Under the pieces are notes generated by a model, which saw nothing but the letters and a program-made list of their open reading frames with translations, ran no database searches and was not told the origin of the DNA. From contig JBFMAL010000029.1 of the NCBI GenBank assembly GCA_040755615.1, positions 1 to 35,279 on the forward strand: DNA of 35,279 bases, written 5' to 3'. This document shows positions 1-6,873 of the stretch, in pieces (the first letter of the stretch is position 1; the number at the start of each line of letters is the position of its first letter). The translations under genes were made by a program, and so were the position numbers. Origin of the DNA: DYEP01 sp040755615 (GTDB lineage: Bacteria; Bacillota; Sulfobacillia; DUSP01; DYEP01).

Positions 1-291
1 CTGAACTGGGGTACACCGTAATGGGTATTTTGGTGAAGGCACACTGTTTCGGGCGGGACTCCAGATGCCCGTGGTCTACCTTCCCCGTCAGCCGGGCAGG
101 TAGGGATACCCGGCCTCTCGGAGAGCGTGAACTGCTTTTGCTGTCACTTTTATCGCTACTTGATAGAAGCTGATAGCAAAAATGAAACAGGTAGAAAGCG
201 TCCTTGGATGAGGTGAATGAGGTTCGGGCATTGTGAGCTGTATCCACACAGATCAGGAGCGCCCTTGCCAATCGTCGGGCTTGGGAAGTAA

Positions 292-750
292 TCAACGCCT
301 GATGCAGTACCGTGTGGTTTGTGCGCATGTGCAACAGAGCTCAAGACTCTTCAGGCCAAAAACCCTCCAGCCGCCTGGCACGTCCGAGCCTTGGGTGGTC
401 CCGCGAAGACTCCGGTACTCGGAGTTGAATACATGCCGTCTCAGGCGGCGGCTCGTGGTCAGCACCTCGTCGACCGTGTCCACGATGCAGCCTACCGTTG
501 CGGAGTTGGTCTCAACCACCATGATCCGCGCCCCGCGCCCTCCAGCGCCAGGCGGTAGCCCTAGCCGTTTCTTCGGGTCGATCACCGGTACCACGTGTCC
601 TCTGAGGTTGATGACCCCTTCTACGAAGGAAGGTGTCTGTGGCACCGGCGTCACCTTTCGCATGGTGATGATCTCCCGCACAGTGCCGTTCGCCACCCCG
701 TAACTCTCCCCGCCAAGGGAGAAAGCCACTATCTGCCGCTCCCGGCTCAT
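292..750 (-). CDS. cheW: CheW-like chemotaxis coupling protein with a damaged C-terminus
   Basis: CheW proteins couple chemoreceptors to the CheA kinase at the inner face of the membrane. The first ~100 residues are a normal CheW fold: an opening strand with IVAFSLGGE, then FVEGVINLRGHVVPVIDP (the conserved NLRG segment), then a IMVVET strand and the VDTVDEVL segment. After VDEVLTT the family pattern (IPPE...EYIRGVAK...LDL) breaks down in this frame, while pieces of it appear in the other two frames (PPPE at once, MYST slightly later) and RVFGL returns in frame near the end. This suggests several small indels, so the C-terminal third is probably scrambled. The ATG follows a GGGGGGTGG ribosome site and starts 13 bases after the receptor stop, so the two genes form an operon. 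Family assignment is firm; whether the product works is doubtful. Confidence 0.8.
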   Translation of the reverse strand: MSRERQIVAFSLGGESYGVANGTVREIITMRKVTPVPQTPSFVEGVINLRGHVVPVIDPKKRLGLPPGAGGRGARIMVVETNSATVGCIVDTVDEVLTTSRRLRRHVFNSEYRSLRGTTQGSDVPGGWRVFGLKSLELCCTCAQTTRYCIRR

Positions 751-762
751 CAGACCACCCCC

Positions 763-2622
763 CTACACCTTGAACCGGCCTACCCGGTCTTGCAGTTGCT
801 GTGCGATCTCTGCAAGGCTCTCCGCGGAGGCCGCGATCTCCTCCATGGATGCGTTCATCTCCTCCACTGATGCGGATACCTCGTCCGCCGCAGCGGCGTT
901 CTGCTGCGATATGGCAGCGATCTGCTCTATCGATGTAGTCACCTGGTCAGACCCTGCGGCCATCTCCTCGATAGCAGCGGTATTCTCTTCAGTAACGGCA
1001 GCCACTGAAGCCACTGACTTGGCCACCTCCCGACTGGATGCGGCGACCTGCTGGGCGGTGGCGGCGATCGCGTGGATACCCCGTGTTACCTGTTCTACTA
1101 CCGTCAGGATGGCCGACAGGGCCTGCCCCGCCTCGGCAGCCTGTTTTGAGCCTGCTTCTACCTCTATCGTGCCCTGCTCCATGGCTCTTACCGCCTGAGC
1201 AGTGCCTTCCTGTATCGACCGGATTAGCGAGGCAATCTCTTTCGCGGACTTCCCTGCGCGCTCCGCCAGCTTGCGTACCTCGTCTGCCACCACCGCGAAT
1301 CCTTTGCCATGCTCGCCAGCGCGCGCCGCCTCGATAGCTGCGTTCAGGGCCAAGAGATTGGTCTGGTCTGCGATGTCCGCGATCACCTGGGTGATCTCCC
1401 CGATCTGCTCGGAAAACCGGCCAAGCTCCTTAAGGCGTGTTGCAGACTCCAGCACCGCCTGGCGAATGCGGCCCATCCCTTCCACCGTACGGTCTACCAC
1501 CTCGCTCCCGTCCTTGGCCGCCTTCGTCGCCTCTTGGGACGAATTAGCCATCCGGTGGGCGTCCTGCGCTACCGTTTCTACCGAAGCGACCATCTGCTCG
1601 ACAATGCATGACATGTACTGCGCACTTTTTGACTGCTCCTGGGCTCCGGCAGCTATCTCGGAAATGGCAGAGCGCAGCTGTTCTACCACCCGGCTTGCTT
1701 TAGTCACCTCGTCCAACTGCGATGACGCCCCTTGAGCTACCTGACCCATCGCCTCTGCGATTCCTTGCGACGCCTGTGCTACCTGCTGGGTAGTAGCGTT
1801 GAGCCGGTCTACCGATGCTGCTACCGCCTGACTGGAAGTCCCCACCCCGCGGATCAACTCGCGCAGAGTACCGAGGAACAAATTCAAGTTCTTGCAGAGG
1901 TCACCTACCTCATCGCTGCTTCTTATGACCAGTTCCCGGGTCAGGTCTCCACCAGCAGCAGCCATCTCCCCCAGCTGGCGGCTTATCGACACCATCGGAT
2001 TGGTAATGCTTCGCGACAGGACCACAGCAAACCCGATGCCTATTACCACTGCAACCACGCCAGTGACTAAGATAATAAACCGCCCCTGTGAGGCCACATT
2101 TTCGGCTTCCTTTCTGAGCTCAATCACCAGCGTTTCCTCGTATTCCAGCAGTTCATCCACTGCTTGCTGGAGAGCCTGGAGGCTATTGCGCAGGGTCTGA
2201 CCAGTCAGTGCCGTTATTTCTTCTGCGCTGAACTCCGCACGATTGAACACCGGCCGGGCTACAGCCGCGTAGTTCTCTTTCGCTTGCTCGACGCGGAACA
2301 AAATGGCCTTTCCCTGGTCACTGCGTATCAGCTCCTGCAAAACGGCCAGCGTTTTGTCCGCCCTCTTTTTGGCCTCCTCGAAATCTTGCTTGTACTTAGC
2401 TTCACGGGTCAAAAGATAGCCGTATACCGCTCCGGCTTCTTCGAGCACGTTCGCTTCAAGGTATTGTGCCTGAATCATCGCCTCGTCAACCCGGCTGATC
2501 AGAGCCTCATACTTCGCAATCACCGACCCAAGGCTGATGGTGCTCACCACAGCAATGACGCCTAGCAGGAGCAATACAACCAGAAATCCAAGAAGAGTCT
2601 TTGTCATAAGTCTCATCCTCAT
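763..2622 (-). CDS. Methyl-accepting chemotaxis protein
   Basis: Transmembrane chemoreceptor of 619 residues that would signal through CheW and CheA. A first membrane helix lies at about residues 7-29 and a second at about 183-203 (FIILVTGVVAVVIGIGF). The extracellular part between them is ~150 residues and mostly helical, like four-helix-bundle sensor domains. A HAMP domain follows at about 204-257 (SRSITNPM...). The rest is the long Gln/Ala/Glu-rich coiled-coil signalling domain, with the highly conserved hairpin tip (IADQTNLLALNAAIEAARAG) at about 418-437. The ATG is preceded by AAGGGGGAAC. No pentapeptide tether for CheR is seen at the end (QDRVGRFKV). The ligand cannot be told from sequence. 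cheW follows directly. Confidence 0.96.
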   Translation of the reverse strand: MRMRLMTKTLLGFLVVLLLLGVIAVVSTISLGSVIAKYEALISRVDEAMIQAQYLEANVLEEAGAVYGYLLTREAKYKQDFEEAKKRADKTLAVLQELIRSDQGKAILFRVEQAKENYAAVARPVFNRAEFSAEEITALTGQTLRNSLQALQQAVDELLEYEETLVIELRKEAENVASQGRFIILVTGVVAVVIGIGFAVVLSRSITNPMVSISRQLGEMAAAGGDLTRELVIRSSDEVGDLCKNLNLFLGTLRELIRGVGTSSQAVAASVDRLNATTQQVAQASQGIAEAMGQVAQGASSQLDEVTKASRVVEQLRSAISEIAAGAQEQSKSAQYMSCIVEQMVASVETVAQDAHRMANSSQEATKAAKDGSEVVDRTVEGMGRIRQAVLESATRLKELGRFSEQIGEITQVIADIADQTNLLALNAAIEAARAGEHGKGFAVVADEVRKLAERAGKSAKEIASLIRSIQEGTAQAVRAMEQGTIEVEAGSKQAAEAGQALSAILTVVEQVTRGIHAIAATAQQVAASSREVAKSVASVAAVTEENTAAIEEMAAGSDQVTTSIEQIAAISQQNAAAADEVSASVEEMNASMEEIAASAESLAEIAQQLQDRVGRFKV

Positions 2623-3167
2623 TGTGTGTTCCCCCTTGAAGTGCTGTCTGAACTGCGGACGTTTGTGTAAATATGCCCTGCGGTAGCCGGACTTCCTGGT
2701 GCAGCGCCCAGCAAAAACGGGAGCACTTCAGTTTGGTCGGGCACGCGATAACCAAGCCGGGATCTGCTCTGGACCGTCTTTACCGAGAATCTCTATGTGC
2801 AATGTGGGACTCTATTGGAGGCCACGAGTTGCCCCCGGTTACCATATGTTTCCTGATGCAACTGCGTATTGTCTTACTGGTTCTGTTCTGTACCATAACC
2901 GCCCAGGCTCCCGAAATCCACCTACTACCCAACCCCTCTGTTTTCTGATCATCAAGTACCTTTCGTCTTTTCTATCGAAAAAAGCAGGTGATTGTTTAGT
3001 TCTTGCATTAATAACTGCTTAACTTAAAGACGCAGCTGAGCTAGCGCTTTTACAAAACTGGCCACAGCAACAGTGGGTATGAGTACTTGTCCGGCATACC
3101 CGCTGCACGGGTTAAGTCTTGCTGCTGGCCTCTACACACCAGGAGAAACAATTGCAGGGTCATTAAG
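2623..3167. other. Non-coding stretch upstream of the chemoreceptor gene
   Basis: No convincing gene is seen in these ~545 bases on either strand. The receptor promoter should be here, but no clear -35/-10 pair stood out. The stretch contains the nested inverted repeat listed separately at 3059-3130. Confidence 0.5.
3059..3130. repeat. Nested inverted repeat, possible structured RNA
   Basis: An outer pair, TGGCCACAGCAA (3059-3070) with TTGCTGCTGGCC (3119-3130), can form two helices of five base pairs around a small internal mismatch. Inside it GGGTATG (3075-3081) pairs perfectly with CATACCC (3095-3101). About 17 unpaired bases remain between the inner hairpin and the outer right arm. There is no U-run on either side, so it is not a simple terminator. 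Family and strand unknown. Confidence 0.45.
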
Positions 3168-3192
3168 GAAAAGGCCCGGGTAGCGCCCGGGC
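3168..3192 (-). terminator. Rho-independent terminator after the decayed PrcB-like gene
   Basis: Read on the minus strand, GCCCGGG - five-base loop - CCCGGGC is followed by CTTTTCC. The same hairpin with almost the same flank lies after the intact paralogue at 5666-5692, so the terminator was duplicated with the gene. Confidence 0.8.
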
Positions 3193-3208
3193 AGAGGTAG
3201 CTCCTTGT

Positions 3209-3647
3209 TCACTTAGGTTGTACTGTCATTTCGATTGCTTCTCCCGTCTTGTCCAAGAGTAGCGCCTTTACCGGCGCTCCTTGACGCACTGTGAATACTT
3301 CGAACGGACATGTGAGATACAATCTGGCCCGGCTCGGGATGTTCAAACACAACGTCTGCGATCCATGTCCTTCCCGAGTCAAAACCGGCATTGTTGGCCG
3401 GTACGCTCCTCACCCATGGTAACCAGGTACGTATCCCGCGTGCTAAAGCCCTTCTTGAAGACCCCTCGCTAGTCTCATGTTCCTTAATCCAACGGGTCAT
3501 CTCTCTTGGTACCCTGTCGAGGCTGGTCAAAATCTCGTCAGAGGGGGTGCTGGTCTTGGGGGTTCGCGCGACAGCCCGGGCGCAGCCCGCCAGCATAAAC
3601 GGGAGCAAGAAAAACATTAATGCTGGCGTTCCACAGCACGTGTCCAC
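3209..3647 (-). pseudogene. Decayed copy of PrcB-like lipoprotein gene
   Basis: This is a broken paralogue of the intact gene at 5710-6165. Matching segments run in order along the minus strand but in different frames: the lipoprotein signal (MFFLLPFMLAGC), then TPSDEIL, LDRVPREM and WIKEHETSE; then, after a frameshift, NAGFDSGRTWI and VVFEHPEPGQIV; then, after another shift, PFEVFTVRQGAPVKALLL and EMTVQPK at the end. The stretch coding for the conserved TGGYLVKI motif of the intact copy is missing: MGEERTG runs straight into the NAGFD segment, a loss of roughly 18 bases. With at least two frameshifts and the core motif lost, it cannot give a working PrcB fold. The signal peptide is still intact, so a short secreted product is possible but unlikely to matter. 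Confidence 0.85.
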
Positions 3648-3665
3648 AATTGAGTGGCAGGGTTT

Positions 3666-3923
3666 TTATGCGAGGGGGCGGATGAAATAGCTCTGCGTTG
3701 CCCCCTTGAAGCAGGTCTCCATCGCCTTGGCCAAGCCCTTGAGGATCCGAAACGACCAGGTCCGCTCCTTTTTGGGCCCTTGAACGGGCTGAAGAATTCC
3801 GACCAGGTAGCCTCCGATCCCTGTGAAGCATAAGTTACAATAGTTCCCGATAAACCTCCCGGTTGATTCCACCGTCAGGCCCTCAACCCTCCGGGCCGCA
3901 GCAAGAGGGGCCAGCGCCGTCAA
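3666..3923 (-). CDS. Small ORF of unknown function, doubtful
   Basis: An 85-residue frame that overlaps the 3' end of the metallo-beta-lactamase gene by ~40 bases and fills the gap before the decayed PrcB copy. It reads protein-like in its second half (FTGIGGYLVGILQPVQG, then KGLAKAMETCF), with a balanced composition unlike most shadow frames here, but I do not recognise a family. The TGIGGYLV stretch superficially resembles the TGGYLV motif of the nearby PrcB-like protein; the rest does not align. It could be a remnant of another gene or no gene at all. Confidence 0.2.
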   Translation of the reverse strand: MTALAPLAAARRVEGLTVESTGRFIGNYCNLCFTGIGGYLVGILQPVQGPKKERTWSFRILKGLAKAMETCFKGATQSYFIRPLA

Positions 3924-4860
3924 AGGCGGGCTCTTTTTTCGTTTGGACCATTACGCTGTTCCCATCGGACACGACCTTCACCGTCCCGTGCAGGTCCGTC
4001 CTGTAGACCTCCGTACCGGTGGATTCCAGGCGGGCAAGCGTCTCCGGCGCAGGATGGCCATATCTGTTGCCGGCTCCCACAGAAATGACGGCTATTGCAG
4101 GCGAAACCGCCGTCAGAAAGCCAGGAGTAGTCGACGTACCGCTACCGTGGTGGCCCACCTTGAGCACGTCCGCCGCAAGCTTGACGCCCGATGAAATCAT
4201 CTCCTCTTCGCTTTTGGCCTCGGCATCGCCAGCAAACAAAAAGGCGGTATCGCCGTACTCAATCCGCAGCACGGCCGACCAGTCGTTCACGTTCTGATAG
4301 CCGGACGATACAGGCGCAACAAGCACCGCCCTGAGGTTGGGCAGGTCAAACAGCACCACTCCGGCCCTGGCCTCGGTTATGCGCAGGCCCTTCTCCCTGA
4401 CGGCCAGGAGCAGCCGCTCGTAAGTCTGTGTGGTGTGCGTCGTGCGGGGCATGTACACCTCGCCAATGTCAAAGGACTTGATAACGTCGGGCATGCCCCC
4501 AAGGTGATCGGCATGAGGGTGGGTGGCCACCAGGTAGTCGACCCGCGTGACGCCCTGATCTTTCAGGTACTGCACGATAGCGGGACCAAGGCCGTTATCG
4601 CCTGCGTCCACCAGAATGGTTTCTCCTGTTGGAAGCAGCACTAGGATGGAGTCGCCCTGGCCGACGTCGATAAAGTGAATAGAGAGTTCGCCCTTTACCG
4701 GGGAGCCTTCGGCGGGCGTGCAGGTAGTACCCGGGCCTTGCTGAACAGAGGGCTCTTCAACGGCTCCGGGAGGCGCTGCACTCCTGCACCCCGGGCTCAA
4801 TGCCAGCAGCAACAGAACCAGAACGGTCCAGGATAAGAAGCGGCGCGCGCTCCAAACCAT
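3883..4860 (-). CDS. Secreted ComEC/Rec2-type metallo-beta-lactamase fold hydrolase
   Basis: A 325-residue exported protein corresponding to the stand-alone metallo-beta-lactamase domain of ComEC/Rec2, without the channel domain. Residues 1-25 form a hydrophobic signal ending in LSPGC, a plausible though not ideal lipobox, so it is probably a lipoprotein. The fold starts at IHFIDVGQGDSILV (about 61-74), the family hallmark. Metal ligands are visible as HPHADH (114-119), the Asp in FAGDAE and the His pair in KVGHHGSG. Relatives are thought to be nucleases or phosphodiesterases; the substrate here is unknown. The ATG follows GAGGTGAGC. The DUF3006 gene lies 11 bases upstream, a pairing often seen for this subfamily. 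Confidence 0.9.
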   Translation of the reverse strand: MVWSARRFLSWTVLVLLLLALSPGCRSAAPPGAVEEPSVQQGPGTTCTPAEGSPVKGELSIHFIDVGQGDSILVLLPTGETILVDAGDNGLGPAIVQYLKDQGVTRVDYLVATHPHADHLGGMPDVIKSFDIGEVYMPRTTHTTQTYERLLLAVREKGLRITEARAGVVLFDLPNLRAVLVAPVSSGYQNVNDWSAVLRIEYGDTAFLFAGDAEAKSEEEMISSGVKLAADVLKVGHHGSGTSTTPGFLTAVSPAIAVISVGAGNRYGHPAPETLARLESTGTEVYRTDLHGTVKVVSDGNSVMVQTKKEPAFDGAGPSCCGPEG

Positions 4861-4871
4861 CGGCGCTCACC

Positions 4872-5069
4872 TCAACGGAACAATTCGTCTTCAAGACTCT
4901 TTATGCTGTCCCTGCGGCGGGCCGTCTCTTCAGAATCGACGGCGACCGTCAGCCTCAGAACGTCGCCCTCTCTCGCGCCGGGCGGCAAAAGGCTGCGCGG
5001 AAGGCTGAAGGTCCCACGTTCATACTCAATCACTGCCCAGTCCCCTTTAAACTGGTCGATAATAAGCAA
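4872..5069 (-). CDS. DUF3006 domain protein
   Basis: A 65-residue soluble protein matching DUF3006: IDQFKGDWAVIEYERG, then LPRSLLPPGAREGDVL and a short charged tail. The start is TTG, chosen because GGGGGGATAAG lies just upstream and no ATG fits. DUF3006 genes commonly sit next to ComEC-type metallo-beta-lactamase genes, as here, so the pair is probably co-transcribed. The function of DUF3006 is not established; it is predicted to be a small beta-barrel. Confidence 0.85.
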   Translation of the reverse strand: MLIIDQFKGDWAVIEYERGTFSLPRSLLPPGAREGDVLRLTVAVDSEETARRRDSIKSLEDELFR

Positions 5070-5665
5070 GATACTTATCCCCCCGAAAAATCGTTTTGAC
5101 GAAATTATTTCTATAGCGCGATCAAAATCCCCTTTCAGGCATACTCCATTGCCGCACCCCGGACAGGGTTTTAGGATGGAGTACTACAAAAATCACAGAT
5201 CTCGAAACCATCCTCAAACCCAGGCGACGCGGAAAGAAGGTCACCCTAGTCTGGAGGCAGGTCATTCGGGTCGTGCACCAGCGCCCGGAAGGTACTCACT
5301 GGGTGGGTCTTAATTGGGTTCCTTCTCCTTAACACAGCTGTCTGTGTGCTCAGTCACATGTACGTCCAGCATCTAGCCCATGCAGTGAAACGGCACTGTG
5401 CGCTGCCAGCAGAGACATGACTATCAAGAGTCACTTTAGCCCGGATCCAGGCGGCAGGCTCCCACGGCTTATCCGGTGGCGGTTGCAGAGCTGCCCGTTT
5501 TTCGCGGTTACTTCTGGGGGTGCTGCCGCGTGTGCGGGTGAATGCGCTCGCCAGCCACAGGATGCACCAGCGAACTGCTACCAGCGAGCGCACAGCCGGG
5601 ACAGCAGCACGGGCCGAGGCCTGGGTGTAGGCTTAAGATGCGAGGAGGGGCAATCAAGGTCATTA
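5070..5665. other. Non-coding or decayed stretch
   Basis: No gene can be supported in these ~600 bases. One plus-strand frame at about 5178-5332 reads fairly protein-like (TDLETILKPRRRGKKVTLVW, ending in a stop) but has no start with a ribosome site and no recognised family; it may be a remnant. The promoter of the DUF3006/metallo-beta-lactamase pair should lie near 5075-5130, but no clear -35/-10 pair was found. Confidence 0.4.
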
Positions 5666-5692
5666 TGTAAAAGGCCCGGGTGACGCCCGGGC
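5666..5692 (-). terminator. Rho-independent terminator after the PrcB-like lipoprotein gene
   Basis: On the minus strand GCCCGGG - CGTCA - CCCGGGC is followed by CTTTTACAT, beginning about 18 bases after the lipoprotein stop. It is nearly the same as the hairpin at 3168-3192. Confidence 0.85.
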
Positions 5693-5709
5693 AAAGAGTG
5701 GCTCTCTTT

Positions 5710-6165
5710 TCACTCAGACTGCACTGTCATTTCGCTTGGTTCGCCCGTTTTGCTCAAGAGTCGCACTTTTACCGGCGTTCCTTGACGCACCGCGAATACT
5801 TCGAAGGGGTAAGTGAGAGCCATCGTCACAATCTGGCCAGGCTCGGGTTCTTCAAACACGACGTCGACGATCCATGTCTTTCCCATGTCAAAACCAGCAT
5901 TGTCGATCTTCACCAGATAGCCACCGGTGCGCTGCTCACCCATGGCAATCAGGTACGCATCCCATGTGCCGACGCTCTTCTTGAAGACCCCTCGCTCGCT
6001 CTTGTGATGTTCCTCAATCCAACTGGCCACCTCTTTCGGTACCCTGTCAAGGCCGATCAGAATTTCGTCAGAGGGTATGGTGGGGGCTTGCGCACCAGCC
6101 CCGGCACAGCCCGCCAACACGAACGGGAGCAGGAAAAACATCAAACACCAGGTAATCTTTTTCAT
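5710..6165 (-). CDS. Lipoprotein with PrcB-like C-terminal domain
   Basis: A 151-residue lipoprotein. Residues 1-20 are a signal peptide ending in the lipobox LAGC (MKKITWCLMFFLLPFVLAGC), so the mature protein should be lipid-anchored outside the membrane. The middle has a helical linker (SDEILIGLDRVPKEVASWI). The C-terminal ~80 residues resemble the PrcB C-terminal domain: an AYLIAMGEQRTGGYLVKI strand pair with the TGGY motif, VVFEEPEPGQIVT, then TYPFEVFAVRQGTPVKVRLL. PrcB was first described as part of a surface protease complex in Treponema; most homologues are uncharacterised. The start is the ATG after CGGAGGTG rather than a codon 24 residues upstream. A decayed duplicate lies at 3209-3647. 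It sits downstream of grpE but is separated from it by a terminator. Confidence 0.8.
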   Translation of the reverse strand: MKKITWCLMFFLLPFVLAGCAGAGAQAPTIPSDEILIGLDRVPKEVASWIEEHHKSERGVFKKSVGTWDAYLIAMGEQRTGGYLVKIDNAGFDMGKTWIVDVVFEEPEPGQIVTMALTYPFEVFAVRQGTPVKVRLLSKTGEPSEMTVQSE

Positions 6166-6242
6166 AGTTTGACACCTCCGACACAGATAGACGGAAAACC
6201 CAAACAGAAGTTCCTGAACCAGCGGGAGATAGTGCATGAAAC

Positions 6243-6276
6243 GAAAAGGCGACCAGGGCGCCGAGCCACTGTCGCC
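6243..6276 (-). terminator. Probable terminator of the hspR-dnaK-grpE operon
   Basis: On the minus strand GGCGAC (6276-6271) pairs with GTCGCC (6253-6248), extended inward by AG/CT with one bulged base, and is followed by TTTTCG. It lies ~40 bases after the grpE stop and before the lipoprotein gene. Confidence 0.6.
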
Positions 6277-6315
6277 TGAAAAGCATCATATGCTATTATC
6301 TAATGCAATCCCTTT

Positions 6316-6843
6316 CTATTCGCCTTCGCTATCCCCGGGCCGTCCGGCCACCGGCCTTGCCACGCGCACTTTCGCCGCCCGCAGCAGTTCATCTCCGTAG
6401 GTGTAACCTTTCTGGATCTCATCGGTGACCGTTTCCGCTTCCACAGCATCCGACTCATATACCGCTATCGCTTCATGGTACAGCGGGTCGAAGGGCTTGC
6501 CAACTGTTTCCACAGGTACCACCCCTTCGTCCGCGAGGACCTTGTCGAGCTGTCTCTCTATGATGCGCACGCCTTCGGCCAGGCATTCCGCGTCTGACCC
6601 GGTGTTGCTGAGCGCCCGCTTCAGGTTATCCGAGACCTCCAAGATCTTCAGAATGAACTCGGCCTTCCCCCGTCTTATCGAGGCCGCCATGTCGCGCTCT
6701 ACACGCTTCCGGTAGTTTTCCAGTTCAGCCCTGGCGCGAAGAAACCTGTCCCAGTTTTCCTCCGCCAGTCTTTTATAGTCCGGGTCGGGCTGTGCTGTCT
6801 CCTCTTCCCGGTCAGCCTCTTTCGCCCTGTCTTCTTCATACAC
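6316..6843 (-). CDS. grpE: Nucleotide exchange factor GrpE
   Basis: GrpE releases ADP from DnaK and lets it cycle. This 175-residue protein has a charged N-terminal coiled coil (about 1-60) containing LRARAELENYRKRVERD, a helical dimer region, and the C-terminal beta domain that contacts DnaK (GKPFDPLYHEAIAVYESDA, then IQKGYTYGDELLRAAKVRVA). These are standard GrpE signatures. The start is GTG, with AGGTAGGTGAAG just upstream. The gene begins ~30 bases after the dnaK stop, so it is the last gene of an hspR-dnaK-grpE operon. A dnaJ gene would usually be expected nearby and is absent. Confidence 0.97.
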   Translation of the reverse strand: MYEEDRAKEADREEETAQPDPDYKRLAEENWDRFLRARAELENYRKRVERDMAASIRRGKAEFILKILEVSDNLKRALSNTGSDAECLAEGVRIIERQLDKVLADEGVVPVETVGKPFDPLYHEAIAVYESDAVEAETVTDEIQKGYTYGDELLRAAKVRVARPVAGRPGDSEGE

Positions 6844-6873
6844 GCCGCTTCACCTACCTTACTCTCCCGAGGA

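Noticed and set aside
1..291. Possible mobile-element end at the left edge
   Set aside because: Some short GC-rich complementary segments exist, but no terminal repeat, terminator U-run or coding remnant could be supported.
770..2070. Long plus-strand open frames opposite the chemoreceptor
   Set aside because: They mirror the Ala/Gln/Glu-rich coiled coil of the real gene and have no ribosome sites.
5178..5332. Plus-strand frame that reads protein-like
   Set aside because: No start with a ribosome site and no recognisable family; listed only as a possible remnant within the non-coding stretch.
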